Assembly: GCF_033807715.1 (NCBI RefSeq)
Contig: NC_084597.1
Span: 5,997,847-6,061,846, forward strand
From: Cololabis saira
Lineage: Eukaryota; Chordata; Actinopteri; Beloniformes; Belonidae
Direction of reading: 5' to 3'
Length of the DNA stretch: 64,000 bases
Shown: positions 45,683-59,684 of the stretch, one piece after another
Numbering within the stretch: position 1 is the first letter of the stretch
Layout of the letters: each line of letters starts with the position of its first letter
The notes under the pieces: model-generated
Databases searched by the model: none
Told to the model about the DNA's origin: nothing
The model's input: only the letters and a program-made list of their open reading frames with translations
Made by a program: the position numbers and the translations under genes

Positions 45683-48448
45683 AGACGTTTGAATCAGGAA
45701 GCGGGAGTCAGCGCGAGAGCGACTGGCGGCTCGTGGCGATTTTATTATAAAAAAGGGACAACCAATCAGAAGAAGGGGCGGGCCTAATTCAGGCCAAAGA
45801 AGCTCAAGGACTCATTGCAGAGTCCCTTGACACCACCTACGACTTCCTATGTCAAACCATTCAAAGTTTATAGCAGAAAAAAGGGACAACCAATCAGAAG
45901 AAGGGGCGGGGCTAATTCAGGCCAATGAAGGTCAAGGACTCCATACAGAATCTGATGACACCACCCACGACTCTCTATGTCAAACCATTCAAAAGTTATG
46001 GCAGAGAAAAGTATTCAAGGTGGCGCTGTTGAGCCGTTAGGCCACGCCCATTAATGCAAACCATGAAATATAAAATTTATCACCAGGCCTGGCTTGCATG
46101 CAAAATTTGGTGACTTTTGGAGAACTATCAAATATGGACCAATCACATGAAGGGGGGGCGCGCCTTTTGGCGTCTAGCGTCGCCACGGTAACACTTTTGA
46201 AAGAGAAAAGTAATGCGTGGTGTCGCAGGATGTAGACGCACATTTTGATGTATAACACACCTGGGTGCACGATACGGTTCGGGCTGAATTAACTCTCGAA
46301 GGAATGGCATAAATTTCGCCAAAATGACACAATTTATTCAAAATGGCCGACATCCTGTTCGGTTTTGGCCATGGCTCCAAGAGACTTTTCTTTAAGTTGT
46401 GCCATGATACAGGTGTGTAGCGATTTTCGTGCATGTACGTCAAACCGTATTGTGGGGCTTGAGGCACAAAGTTTTCCGGGGGGCGCTGTTGAGCCATTTT
46501 GCCACGCCCATTAATGCAAACCATGAAATATCAAATTTATCTCCAGGCCTGGCTTGCGTGCCAAATTTGGTGCCTTTTGGGGAACTATCAAATATGGACC
46601 AATCAGATGAATGGGGGGTGCGCTTGTTGGCGTCTAGCGTCGCCACGGTAACACTTTCGAAAGAGAAAAGTAATGCGTGTAGTCGCAGGATGGAGACGCA
46701 CATTTTGATGTATAACACATCTGGGTTCACGATACGGTTCGGGCTGAATTAACTCTCGAAGAATGGCATATATTGCTCCAAAATTACGCAATTAATTCAG
46801 AATGTTCAAAATGGCCGACTTCCTGTTCGGTTTCGGCCATGGCGCCAAGAGACTTTTCTTTTAGTTGCGACATAATACAGGAGTGTACCGATTTTCGTTC
46901 ATGTACGTCAAACCGTATTATGGGGCTTGAGGCACAAAGTTTTTTCTGTCGAACCAATCAGATGAAGGGTGGGCGCGCTTTTTGGCGTCTAGCGTCGCCA
47001 CGGTAACGCTTTTGAAAGAGAAAAGTAATGCGTGTTGTCGCAGGATGGAAACGCACATTTTGATGTATAACACACTTGGGGGCACGTTACGGTTCGGGCT
47101 GAATTAACTTTCGAAGGAATGGCATAAATTTCGCCAAAATGACACGACTAATTCAAAATGGCCTACTTCCTGTTCGGTTTCGGGCATGACGCCAAGAGAC
47201 TTTTCTTTCAGTTGCGCCATGATACAGGTGTGTACCGATTTTCGTGCATGTACGTCAAACCGTATCGTGGGGCTTGAGGCACAAAGTTTTCAAGGGGGCG
47301 CTGTTGAGCCATTTTGCCACGCCCATTAATGGAAACCATTAAATATCAAATTTTTCGCCAGGCCTGACTAGGGTGCAAAATTTGGTGACTTTTTGGGCAT
47401 GTTAAGGGGGGCAAAAAGGCCTTCACTTTGTCAGGAAAATAATAATAATAATTAAAGCTGCAAGCAGCGATGAACGGGCCCTCGCACTCACGACCACCGC
47501 CCCCCATAAGTATCAGAAATGACACCACCCACGACTTCCTATGTCAAACCATTGAAAAGTTATAGCAGAAAAAAGGGACAACCAATCAGAAGAAGGGGCG
47601 GGGCTAATTCAGGCCAATGAAGGTCAAGGACTCCATACAGAGTCTGATGACACCACCCACGACTCTCCATGTCAAACCATTCAAAAGTTATAGCAGGAAA
47701 TAGGGACAACCAATCAAAAGAAGGGGCGGGGCTAATTTTCACCAATTATGGTCAAGGACTCAATACCGAGTCCCATGACACCACCCATGACTCTTTATGT
47801 CAAACCATTCAAAAGTTATGGCAGAGAAAAGTTTTCCGGGGGGTGCTGTTGAGCCATTTTGCCACGCCCATTAATGCAAACCATGAAATATCAAATTTAT
47901 CACCAGGCCTGGCTTGCATGCAAAATTTGGTGACTTTTGGAGAACTATCAAATATGGACCAATCAGATTAAGGGGGCACGCTTTTTGGCGTCTAGCATCG
48001 CCACGGTAACACTTTTGAAAGAGAAAAGTAATGCGCGTAGTCGCAAGATGGAGACGCACATTTTGAGGTATAAGTCACCTGGATGCACGTTACGGTTCGG
48101 GCCGTATTAATTGCCGAAGGAATGGCATTAATTGCGGCAAAATTACACAATTAATTCAAAATGGCCGACTTCCTGTTCAATTTCGGCCATGGCGCCAAGA
48201 GACTTTTCTTTAAGTTGCGACATGATACAGGTGTGTACCGATTTTCATTCATGTACGTCAAACCGTATTATGGGGCTTGAGGCTCAAAGTTTTTTCCCTC
48301 TGAACCAATCAGATGAAGGGTGGGCGCACTTTTTGGTGTCTAGCGTTGCCGCAGTAACGCTTTTAAATGAGAAAAGTAATGTGCGTCGTTGCAGGACAGG
48401 GACGCACATATTGATGTAGAAAAAAAAAAATAGCTGACAAAAAAGTCT

Positions 48449-48518
48449 GGATACTGCGGGAATCGAACTCTGATCTCTGACTCCAAAGACGGGAACGCTC
48501 TGGCTGAGCTAAGACTCA
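48449..48518 (-). other. tRNA-like sequence 5
   Basis: Same sequence as tRNA-like sequence 4, its paralogue in the duplicated unit. Confidence 0.66.
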
Positions 48519-48738
48519 GCTTCTCATTTCTATTTGACCTACTGACTTAGGAGAGACCAACATATCGATATTTAGTAATGTAAGTCTGGAGCTGTTTTTT
48601 CTAATTTTTTTAAATATTTGTAAGTTATAAATATTAGTAAAACCCTACTATTTTAATTATTACTTTTTCTGTAACCATTCTGCCAAAGTTGTAACCGGGC
48701 TGAGCTGGGAATATTTCTGACGTCACCACATTACAGGG

Positions 48739-50383
48739 AGCTGATTGGTCGGGGGGCGGGGCCGTCATCACCCTACTCGCCACTGAGTCATTCTATAATT
48801 AGGGGTACATGTCATGTCCATGGGCTGTATTTATCAATTTTACTAAATATTCACTTAAAGCAATGATCAACTTTATATCAGGGCACATTTCTCTTTCATT
48901 TAATACAAAAATGTCAACAGATTCCATCATTTATTTAAAAAAAAATGCTTATTCCATACTGGATTTTGTTGTTTTTGTGCTGTCCGATTTGCTAAATATC
49001 AGGTTTGGCTCTTCAGATTAACACTAAAATAAATTTTTTTGTATTTAATTTCCATAATTATTTGTTCAAAATAATCATCAAAATATGAGAAAGGTGTTTT
49101 AAAAACTATTTGGTTCATGCATGTACATTAAATCATCCACTTTGTGTGTGTCCGAGAAATCTCTGTCAACTGTGTTACCCATTGAAAAAACCCCTATTAA
49201 TCAGCAATGGTTTGCTCCAAAGTCACATGTCCAAAATTATATGATGTCCCTTCCTTCAGGGAGGGAGATTTGAAGACAGTGTGGTAAATTTCTACTCCTC
49301 CTCTTCAATATTTCATCAATATTATTGTGTGCACATAGAGTGGGTTAATTGATCGTCAACTGTGTTATCAACATGTTCTTGTGAACTTGCTTTACATGTT
49401 ATTTTTACAAAAATACAGAGAAACTGTATAAAAACATGAGTTGATCAAGGCCATGTAGTGACAGGTCCAAGGTCTGCAGTTAGCACAAGGCCCTAAAATG
49501 GCCGAAATGTCAACTGTGTTACCTGTCAACTGTGTTACCCACCTGTGTTACCCAACTGTAACACAGTTGACAGGGGATTAACACGGTTGACAATGTTGGC
49601 AGTTTATTGTAATTTTTTATGTTTATATTGAGTGTTGTTGATAAAAAAACATTCATGAACTATTGTTATAACACAGACATTACATAGTAATTACATAGGA
49701 GTTGCCTAATTACATAGTAATTTTTGCCTGTCAACTGTGTTATGAATGGTTTTTGTGTCATATATCTTTTAAATATTGACTAAACTGTAACAAAAAAGAT
49801 GGGGGATATCTGTAGAGAGGGAGGTATTACATAAGATTGGTGAATAACTCTAAATTCAGTGTAATATGCATTTATTTTGAAAAAAATATGAATCCCTCTT
49901 GATAACATCCCATAGAATGTCCATTATGAAGCTCAAAATTCATATTTTTAAATCAGTTAGACAGGCAACCTTAAAACCCCTGGTGAACAGACTCAAAACC
50001 TTTCAAACAACTGTATTATCAAATGTGTAGTACCTAGTTCTTGTTGTATATGACACGACATTTGTCCGTAACACGGTTGACAAAATAATGAGTCCAATGT
50101 TTATTTTCATTAAAATATTTAATATGTAATTAGAGTTTAAGCTTGGCAATTAATGAATTTAGCACATTTAGGGGGTATATTATGGAAACAACTAGATTAT
50201 TTATCAAAAAAGAAAAGTGATTTTGTCACTTTTGGTTGATATGAAATGTACCCCTAATTATAGAATGACTCCACTGATTGGTCGGGGGGCGGGGCCGTCA
50301 TCACCCTACTCGCCACCGATTGGTCGGGGGGCGGGGCCGTCATCACCCTACTCGCCACCGATTGGTCGGGGGGCGGGGCCGGC
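48739..50383. repeat. 42-bp minisatellite 5, split by a transposon
   Basis: Units at 48739-48785 and 50271-50383 form one minisatellite when the 48786-50270 insertion is set aside. Confidence 0.92.
48786..50270. mobile_element. Non-autonomous transposon with GTCAACTGTGTTAC internal repeats
   Basis: Perfect inverted ends of 25 bp (AGTCATTCTATAATTAGGGG then TACAT), flanked by CCACTG at 48780-48785 and 50271-50276. The paralogous unit 6 lacks the element. Inside, GTCAACTGTGTTA(C/T) occurs in forward orientation at 49164, 49354, 49508, 49524 and 49729, and as the complement (GTAACAC(A/G)GTTGACA or a close variant) at 49558, 49578 and 50067. AT-rich, with no frame longer than 71 codons. The superfamily is not recognised; a 6-bp target duplication is not hAT-like. 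Confidence 0.88.
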
Positions 50384-52594
50384 AGACGTTTGAATCAGGA
50401 AGCGGGAGTCAGCGCGAGAGCGACTGGCGGCTCGTGGCGATTTTATTATAAAAAAGGGACAACCAATCAGAAGAAGGGGCGGGGCTAATTCAGGCCAAAG
50501 AAGCTCAAGGACTCATTGCAGAGTCCCTTGACACCACCTACGACTTCCTATGTCAAACCATTCAAAGTTTATAGCAGAAAAAAGGGACAACCAATCAGAA
50601 GAAGGGGCGGGGCTAATTCAGGCCAGTGAAGGTCAAGGACTCCATACAGAATCTGATGACACCACCCACGACTCTCTATGTCAAACCATTCAAAAGTTAT
50701 GGCAGAGAAAAGTATTCAAGGTGGCGCTGTTGAGCCGTTAGGCCACGCCCATTAATGCAAACCATGAAATATAAAATTTATCACCAGGCCTGGCTTGCAT
50801 GCAAAATTTGGTGACTTTTGGAGAACTATCAAATATGGACCAATCACATGAAGGGGGGGCGCGCCTTTTGGCGTCTAGCGTCGCCACGGTAACACTTTTG
50901 AAAGAGAAAAGTAATGCGTGGTGTCGCAGGATGTAGACGCACATTTTGATGTATAACACACCTGGGTGCACGATACGGTTCGGGCTGAATTAACTCTCGA
51001 AGGAATGGCATAAATTTCGCCAAAATGACACAATTTATTCAAAATGGCCGACATCCTGTTCGGTTTTGGCCATGGCTCCAAGAGACTTTTCTTTAAGTTG
51101 TGCCATGATACAGGTGTGTAGCGATTTTCGTGCATGTACGTCAAACCGTATTGTGGGGCTTGAGGCACAAAGTTTTCCGGGGGGCGCTGTTGAGCCATTT
51201 TGCCACGCCCATTAATGCAAACCATGAAATATCAAATTTATCACCAGGCCTGGCTTGCATGCCAAATTTGGTGCCTTTTGGGGAACTATCAAATATGGAC
51301 CAATCAGATGAAGGGGGGGTGCGCTTGTTGGCGTCTAGCGTCGCCACGGTAACACTTTGGAAAGAGAAAAGTAATGCGTGTAGTCGCAGGATGGAGACGC
51401 ACATTTTGATGTATAACACATCTGGGTTCACGATACGGTTCGGGCTGAATTAATTCTCGAAGGAATGGCATATATTGCTCCAAAATTACACGATTAATGC
51501 AGAATGTTCAAAATGGCTGACTTCCTGTTCGGTTTTGGCCATGGCGCCAAGAGACTTTTCTTTAAGTTGTGACATGATACAGGTGTGTACCGATTTTCGT
51601 TCATGTACGTCAAAGCGTATTATGGGGCTTGAGGCGCAAAGTTTTTTCTGTCTGAACCAACCAGATGAAGGGTGGGCACGCTTTTTGGCGTCTAGCGTCG
51701 CCACGGTAACACTTTCGAAAGAGAAAAGTAATGCGTGGGGTCGGAGGATGGAGACGCACATTTTGATGTATAACACACTTGGGGGCACGTTACGGTTCGG
51801 GCTGAATTAACTTTCGAAGGAATGGCATAAATTTCGCCAAAATGACACAACTGATTCAAAATGGCCGACATCCTGTTCGGTTTCGGGCATGACCCCAAGA
51901 GACTTTTCTTTAAGTTGTCCCATGATACAGGTGTGTACCGATTTTCGTGCATGTACGTCAAACCGTATCGTGGGGCTTGAGGCACAAAGTTTTCAAGGGG
52001 GCGCTGTTGAGCCATTTTGCCACGCCCATTAATGCAAACCTTTAAATATCAAATTTTTCGCCAGGCCTGACTAGGGTGCAAAATTTGGTGACTTTTTGGG
52101 CATGTTAAGGGGGGCAAAAAGGCCTTCACTTTGTCAGGAAAATAATAATAATAATAATAATTAAAGCTGCAAGCAGCGATGAACGGGCCCTCGCACTCAC
52201 GTCAACCGCCCCCCATAAGCATATCAGAAATGACACCACCCACGACTTCCTATGTCAAACCATTCAAAAGTTATAGCAGAAAAAAGGGACGACCAGTCAG
52301 AAGAAGGGGCGGGGCTAATTCAGGGCAAAGAAGATCAAGGACTCATTACAGAGTCCCATGACACCACCCACGACTCTCTATGTCAAAACTTTTAAAAGTT
52401 ATAGCAGAAAATAGGGACAACCAATCAGAAAAAGGGACTGGGCTAATTGTCACCAATTATGGTCAAGGACTCAATGCCGAGTCCCATGACACCACCCACG
52501 ACTCTCTATGTCAAACCTTTCAAAAGTTATGGCAGAAAAAAGTATTCTAGGGGGCGCTGTTGAGCCGTGAGGACACGCCCATTAATGCAAACCA

Positions 52595-53465
<871 letters not shown>

Positions 53466-53603
53466 TCAAATTCAAAAGTTATGGCAGAAAATCGGGACAA
53501 CCAATCAGAAGAAGGGGAAAGAGAAAAGTAATGTGCGTCGTCACAGGACAGAGACGAACATTTTGATGTAAAAAAAACACAAAAATTGCTGACAAAAATT
53601 TTG

Positions 53604-53675
53604 GCATTTCAAGCCAGGCTTGAACTCTCGACCTCTGGCAGCAAAGACCGCAATAATGTGGCTGAGCTAAGTCTC
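53604..53675 (-). other. tRNA-like sequence 6
   Basis: Minus strand ACTTAGCTCAGCCACATT and GAGAGTTCAAGCCTGGC keep the A-box and B-box words, with GCGG...CTGC pairing around a TCTTTG loop. Confidence 0.58.
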
Positions 53676-53885
53676 AGCTATTCCTTTCATCTGACCTACT
53701 GGCTTAGGACAGACCAACATAGCGATAAAATGTCTGGAACTTTTTTTTCCTAATTTTTTAAATATTTGTAAGTTATAAATATTAGTAAAACCCTACTATT
53801 TAAATTATTACTTTTTCTGTAACCATTCTGCCAAGGTTGTAACCGGGCTGAGCCGGGAATATTTCTGAAGTCACCACATTACAGG

Positions 53886-54039
53886 GAGCTGATTGGTCGG
53901 GGGGCGGGGCCGTCATCACCCTACTCGCCACTGATTGGTCGGGGGGCGGGGCCGTCATCACCCTACTCGCCACTGATTGGTCGGGGGCGGGGCCGCCATC
54001 ACCCTACTCGCCACTGATTGGTCAGGGGGCGGGGCCGGC
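53886..54039. repeat. 42-bp minisatellite 6
   Basis: Four units, the last with TCAGGGGGCGGGGCC. Confidence 0.93.
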
Positions 54040-55795
54040 AGACGTTTGAATAAGGAAGCGGGAGTCAGCGCGAGAGCGACTGGCGGCTCGCGGCAATTTT
54101 ATTATAAAAAAAGGACAACCAATCAGAAGAAGGGGCGGGGCTAATTCAGGCCAATGAAGTTCAAGGACTCCATAAAGAATCTGATGACACCACCCACGAC
54201 TCTCTATGTCAAACCATTCAAAAGTTATAGCAGAAAATCGGGACAACCAATCAGAAGAAGGGGCGGGGCTAATTAAGGCCAACGAAGCTTAAGGACTCAT
54301 TACAGAGTCCCATGACACCACCCACGACTCTCTATGTCAAACCATTCAAAAGTTATGGCAGAGAAAAGTATTCTAGGGGGCGCTGTTGAGCCGTTAGGCC
54401 ACGCCCATTAATGCAAACCATGAAATATCACATTTATCGCCAGGCCTGGCTTGCATGCAAATTTTGGTGACTTTTGGAGAACTATCAAATATGGACCAAT
54501 CAGATGAAGGGTGGGTGCGCTTTTTCGCGTCTAGCATCGCCACGGTAACACTTTTGAAAGAGAAAAGTAATGCGTGGTGTCGCACGATGGAGACGCACAT
54601 TTTGGTGTATAACACACCTGGGTGCACGTTACGGTTCGGGCTGAATTAACTGCCGAAGGAATGGCATAAATTGTGCCAAAATTACACAATTAATTCAAAA
54701 TGGCTGACTTCCTGTTCGGTTTCGGCCATGGCTCCAAGAGACTTTTCTTTAAGTTGCGACATGATACAGGTGTGTACCGTTTTTCGTGCATGTACGTCAA
54801 ACCGTATTGTGGGGCTTGAGGCACAAAGTTTTCCGGGGGGCGCTGTTGAGCCATTTTGCCACGCCCATTAATGCAAACCATGAAATATCAAATTTATCGC
54901 CAGGCCTGGCTTGCATGCCAAATTTGGTGCCTTTTGGGGAACTATCAAATATGGACCAATCAGATGAAGGGGGGGTGCGCTTGTTGGCGTCTAGCATCGC
55001 CACGGTAACACTTTCGAAAGAGAAAAGTAATGCGTGTAGTCGCAGGATGGAGACGCACATTTTGATGTATAACACATCTGGGTTCACGATACGGTTCGGG
55101 CTGAATTAACTCTCGAAGGAATGGCATATATTGCTCCAAAATTACGCAATTAATTCAGAATGTTCAAAATGGCCGACTTCCTGTTCGGTTTCGGCCATGG
55201 CGCCAAGAGACTTTTCTTTTAGTTGCGACATGATACAGGTGTGTACCGATTTTCGTTCATGTACGTCAAACCGTATTATGGGGCTTGAGGCACAAAGTTT
55301 TTTCTGTTGAACCAATCAGATGAAGGGTGGGCGCGCTTTTTGGCGTCTAGCGCCGCCACGGTAACGCTTTTGAAAGAGAAAAGTAATGCGTGTTGTCGCA
55401 GGATGGAGACGCACATTTTGATGTATAACACACTTGGGGGCATGTTACGGTTCGGGCTGAATTAACTTTCGAAGGAATGGCATAAATTTCGCCAAAATGA
55501 CACGACTAATTCAAAATGGCTGACTTCCTGTTCGGTTTCGGGCATGACGCCAAGAGACTTTTCTTTCAGTTGCGCCATGATACAGGTGTGTACCGATTTT
55601 CGTGCATGTACGTCAAACCGTATCGTGGGGCTTGAGGCACAAAGTTTTCAAGGGGGCGCTGTTGAGCCAATTTGCCACGCCCATTAATGGAAACCATTAA
55701 ATATCAAATTTTTCGCCAGGCCTGACTAGGGTGCAAAATTTGGTGACTTTTTGGGCATGTTAAGGGGGGCAAAAAGGCCTTCACTTTGTCAGGAA

Positions 55796-55827
<32 letters not shown>

Positions 55828-55830
<3 letters not shown>

Positions 55831-56153
55831 TTCCTGCAAATACAATAGGGCCTTCGCACTGCAAGTGCTCGGGCCCTAATAATAATAATAAAAATTCCTG
55901 CAAATACAATAGGGCCTTCGCACTGAAGGTGCTCGGGCCCTAATAATAATAATAATAATAAAAATTCCTGCAAATACAATAGGGCCTTCGCACTGCAAGT
56001 GCTCGGGCCCTAATAATAATAATAAAAAAAATACAAATAATTCCTACAGATACAATAGGGCCTTCGCACTGAAGGTGCTCGGGCCCTAATAATAACGCGA
56101 AGAATTCCTACAGATACAATAGGGCCTTCGCACTGAAGGTGCTCGGGCCCTAA
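55828..56153 (+). repeat. Tandem terminal hairpin units, group of five
   Basis: Five units of ATTCCTGCAAATACAATAGG then GCCTTCGCACTGCAAGTGCTCGGGCCCTAA (or ...TGAAGGTGC...), separated by (AAT)n. Each unit folds: GGGCC...GCAC pairs with GTGC...GGCCC. Confidence 0.93.
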
Positions 56154-56156
56154 TAA

Positions 56157-58040
56157 TTAAAGCTGCAAGCAGCGATGAACGGGCCCTCGCACTCACGGCC
56201 ACCGCCCCCATAAGCATATCAGAAATGACACCAGTCACGACTTCCTATTTCAAACCATTCAAAAGTTATAGCAGAAAAAAGGGACAACCAAATCAGAAGA
56301 AGGGGCGGGGCTAATTCAGGCCAATGAAGGTCAAGGACTCCATAAAGAATCTGATGACACCACCCACGACTCTCTATGTCAAACCATTCCAAAGTTATAG
56401 CAGAAAATCGGGACAACCAATCAGAAGAAGGGGCGGGGCTAATTAAGGCCAACGAAGCTTAAGGACTCATTACAGAGTCCCATGACACCAACCACGACTT
56501 CCTATGTCAAACCATTCAAAAGTTATGGCAGATAAAAGTATTCTAGGGGGCGCTGTTGAGCCGTTAGGCCACGCCCATTAATGCAAACCATGAAATATCA
56601 AATTTATCACCAGGCCTGGCTTGCATGCAAAATTTGGTGACTTTTGGAGAACTATCAAATATGGACCAATCACATGAGGGGGGGCGCGCCTTTTGGCGTC
56701 TAGCGTCGCCACGGTAACACTTTTGAAAGAGAAAAGTAATGCGTGTAGTCGCAGGATGTAGACGCACATTTTGATGTATAACACACCTGGGTGCACGTTA
56801 CGGTTCGGGCTGAATTAACTGCCGAAGGAATGGCATAAATTTCGCCAAAATGACACAATTTATTCAAAATGGCCGACATCCTGTTCGGTTTCGGCCATGG
56901 CTCCAAGAGACTTTTCTTTAAGTTGTGCCATGATACAGGTGTGTAGCGATTTTCGTGCATGTACGTCAAACCGTATTGTGGGGCTTGAGGCACAAAGTTT
57001 TCCGGGGGGCGCTGTTGAGCCATTTTGCCACGCCCATTAATGCAAACCATGAAATATCAAATTTATCGCCAGGCCTGGCTTGCATGCCAAATTTGGTGCC
57101 TTTTGGGGAACTATCAAATATGGACCAATCAGATGAAGGGGGGGTGCGCTTGTTGGCGTCTAGCGTCGCCACGGTAACACTTTTCAAAGAGAAAAGTAAT
57201 GCGTGTAGTCGCAGGATGGAGTCGCACATTTTGATGTATAACACTTCTGGGTTCACGATACGGTTCGGGCTGAATTAATTCTCGAAGGAATGGCATATAT
57301 TGCTCCAAAATTACGCGATTAATTCAGAATGTTCAAAATGGCCAACTTCCTGTTCGGTTTCGGCCATGGCGCCAAGAGACTTTTCTTTTAGTTGTGACAT
57401 GATACAGGAGTGTACCGATTTTCGTTCAGGTACGTCAAACCGTATTATGGGGCTTGAGGTGCAAAGTTTTTTCTGTCTGAAGCAACGAGATGAAGGGTGG
57501 GCGCGCTTTTTGGCGTCTAGCGTCGCCACGGTAACGCTTTTGAAAGAGAAAAGTAATGCGTGTGGTCGCAGGAGGGAGACGCACATTTTGATGTATAACA
57601 CACTTGGGGGCACATTACGGTTCGGGCTGAATTAACTTTCGAAGGAATGGCATAAATTTCGCCAAAATGACACGACTAATTCAAAATGGCCGACATCCTG
57701 TTCGGTTTCGGGCATGACCCCAAGAGACTTTTGTTTAAGTTGTCCCATGATACAGGTGTGTACCGATTTTCGTGCATGTACGTCAAACCGTATCGTGGGG
57801 CTTGAGGCACAAAGTTTTCAAGGGGGCGCTGTTGAGCCATTTTGCCACGCCCATTAATGCAAACCTTTAAATATCAAATTTTTCGCCAGGCCTGACTTAG
57901 GTGCAAAATTTGGTGACTTTTTAGGCATGTTAAGGGGGGCAAAAAGGCCATCACTTTGTCAGAAGAAAAATAATAATAATATTAATAAAAATTCCTGCAA
58001 ATACAATAGGGCCTTCGCACTGCAAGTGCTCGGGCCCTAA
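56157..58040 (+). repeat. Array unit 9, with one terminal hairpin unit
   Basis: No tRNA-like module: leading segment twice, three to four monomers, and one terminal unit at 57988-58040. This is probably close to the basic form of the family (1,884 bp). Confidence 0.9.
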
Positions 58041-58052
58041 TAATAATAATAA

Positions 58053-59684
58053 TTAAAGCTGCAAGCAGCAATGAACGGGCCCTCGCACTCACGGCCACCG
58101 CCCCCCATAAGCATATCAGAAATGACACCACCCACGACTTCCTATGTCAAACCATTCAAAAGTTATAGCAGAAAAAAGGGACAACCAATCAGAAGAAGAG
58201 GCGGGGCTAATTCAGGCCAATGAAGGCCAAGGGCTCCATAAATAATCTGATGACACCACCCACGACTCTCTATGTCAAACCATTCCAAAGTTACAGCAGA
58301 AAATCGGGACAACCAATCAGAAGAAGGGGCGGGGCTAATTAAGGCCAACGAAGCTTAAGGACTCATTACAGAGTCCCATGACACCACCCACAACTTCCTA
58401 TGTCAAACCATTCAAAAGTTATGGCAGATAAAAGTATTCTAGGGGGCGCTGTTGAGCCGTTAGGCAACGCCCATTAATGCAAACCATGAAATATCAAATT
58501 TATCGCCAAGTCTGTCTTGCATGCAAAATTTGGTGACTTTTGGAGAACTATCAAATATGGACCAATCAGATTTCAAAATGGCCGACTTCCTGTTCGGTTT
58601 CGGCCATGGCTCCAAGAGACTTTTCTTTAAGTTGTGACATGATACAGATGTGTAGCGATTTTCGTGCATGTACGTCGAACTGTATTGTTGGGCTTGAGGC
58701 ACAAAGTTTTCCGGGGGGCGCTGTTGAGCCGTTTTGCCACGCCCATTAATGCAAACCATGAAATATCAAATTTATCGCCAGGCCTGGCTTGCGTGCCAAA
58801 TTTGGTGACTTTTGGGGAACTATCAAATATGGACCAATCAGATGAAGGGGGGCGCGCCTTATGGCGTCTAGCGTCGCCACGGTAACACTTTTGAAAGAGA
58901 AAAGTAATGCGTGTAGTCGCAGGATGAAGACACACATTTTGATGTATAACACATCTGGGTGCACGTTACGGTTCGGGCCGTATTAATTCTCGAAGGAATG
59001 GCATATATTGCTCCAAAATTACGCAATTAATTCAGATTGTTCAAAATGGCCGACTTCCTGTTCGGTTTCGGCCATGGCGCCAAGAGACTTTTCTTTTAGT
59101 TGCGACATGATACAGGTGTGTACCGATTTTCGTTCATGTACGTCAAACCGTATTATGGGGCTTGAGGCGCAAAGTTTTTTCTGTCAGAACCAATCAGATG
59201 AAGGGTGGGCGCGCTTTTTGGTGTCTAGCGTCGTCACGGTAACGCTTTTGAAAGAGAAAAGTAATGCGTGGTGTCGGAGGATGGAGACGCACATTTTGAT
59301 GTATAACACACTTGGGGGCACGTTACGGTTCGGGCCGTATTAACTGCCGAAGGAATGGCATAAATTTCGCCAAAATGACACGATTAATTCAAAATGGCAG
59401 ACTTCCTGTTCGGTTTCGGCCACGGCACCAAGAGACTTTTCTTTAAGTTGCGCCATGATACAGGTGTGTACCGAATTTTGTGCATGTACGTCAAACCGTA
59501 TCGTGGGGCTTGAGGCACAAAGTTTTCAAGGGGGCGCTGTTGAGCCATTTTGCCACGCCTATTAATGCGAACCATAAAATATCAAATTTTTCGCCAGGCC
59601 TGACTTGCGTGCAAAATTTGGTGACTTTTTGGGCATGTTTAGGGGGGCAAAAAGGCCTTCCTTTCGTCAGAAAAATAATAATAA
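58053..59684 (+). repeat. Array unit 10, near-identical to unit 4
   Basis: 1,632 bp, matching 39987-41618 with only isolated differences. No terminal hairpin unit. Confidence 0.93.

Larger units (their letters stand above)
44241..47451 (+). repeat. Array unit 6 (first copy of a tandem duplication)
   Basis: Matches unit 7 base for base over most of its length at an offset of 3,209 before position 45575 and 4,701 after it. The change in offset is the transposon inserted in unit 7. This unit keeps the uninterrupted target (CTCGCCACCGATTGG near 45567). Confidence 0.9.
47452..52160 (+). repeat. Array unit 7 (second copy of the tandem duplication, with transposon)
   Basis: Same order as unit 6: leading segments, monomer, tRNA-like module, 42-bp minisatellite, GCGAGAGCGACTGGCGGC link, leading segments, monomers. 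It is longer by the 1,485-bp element 48786-50270 and one 6-bp target copy. Confidence 0.9.
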
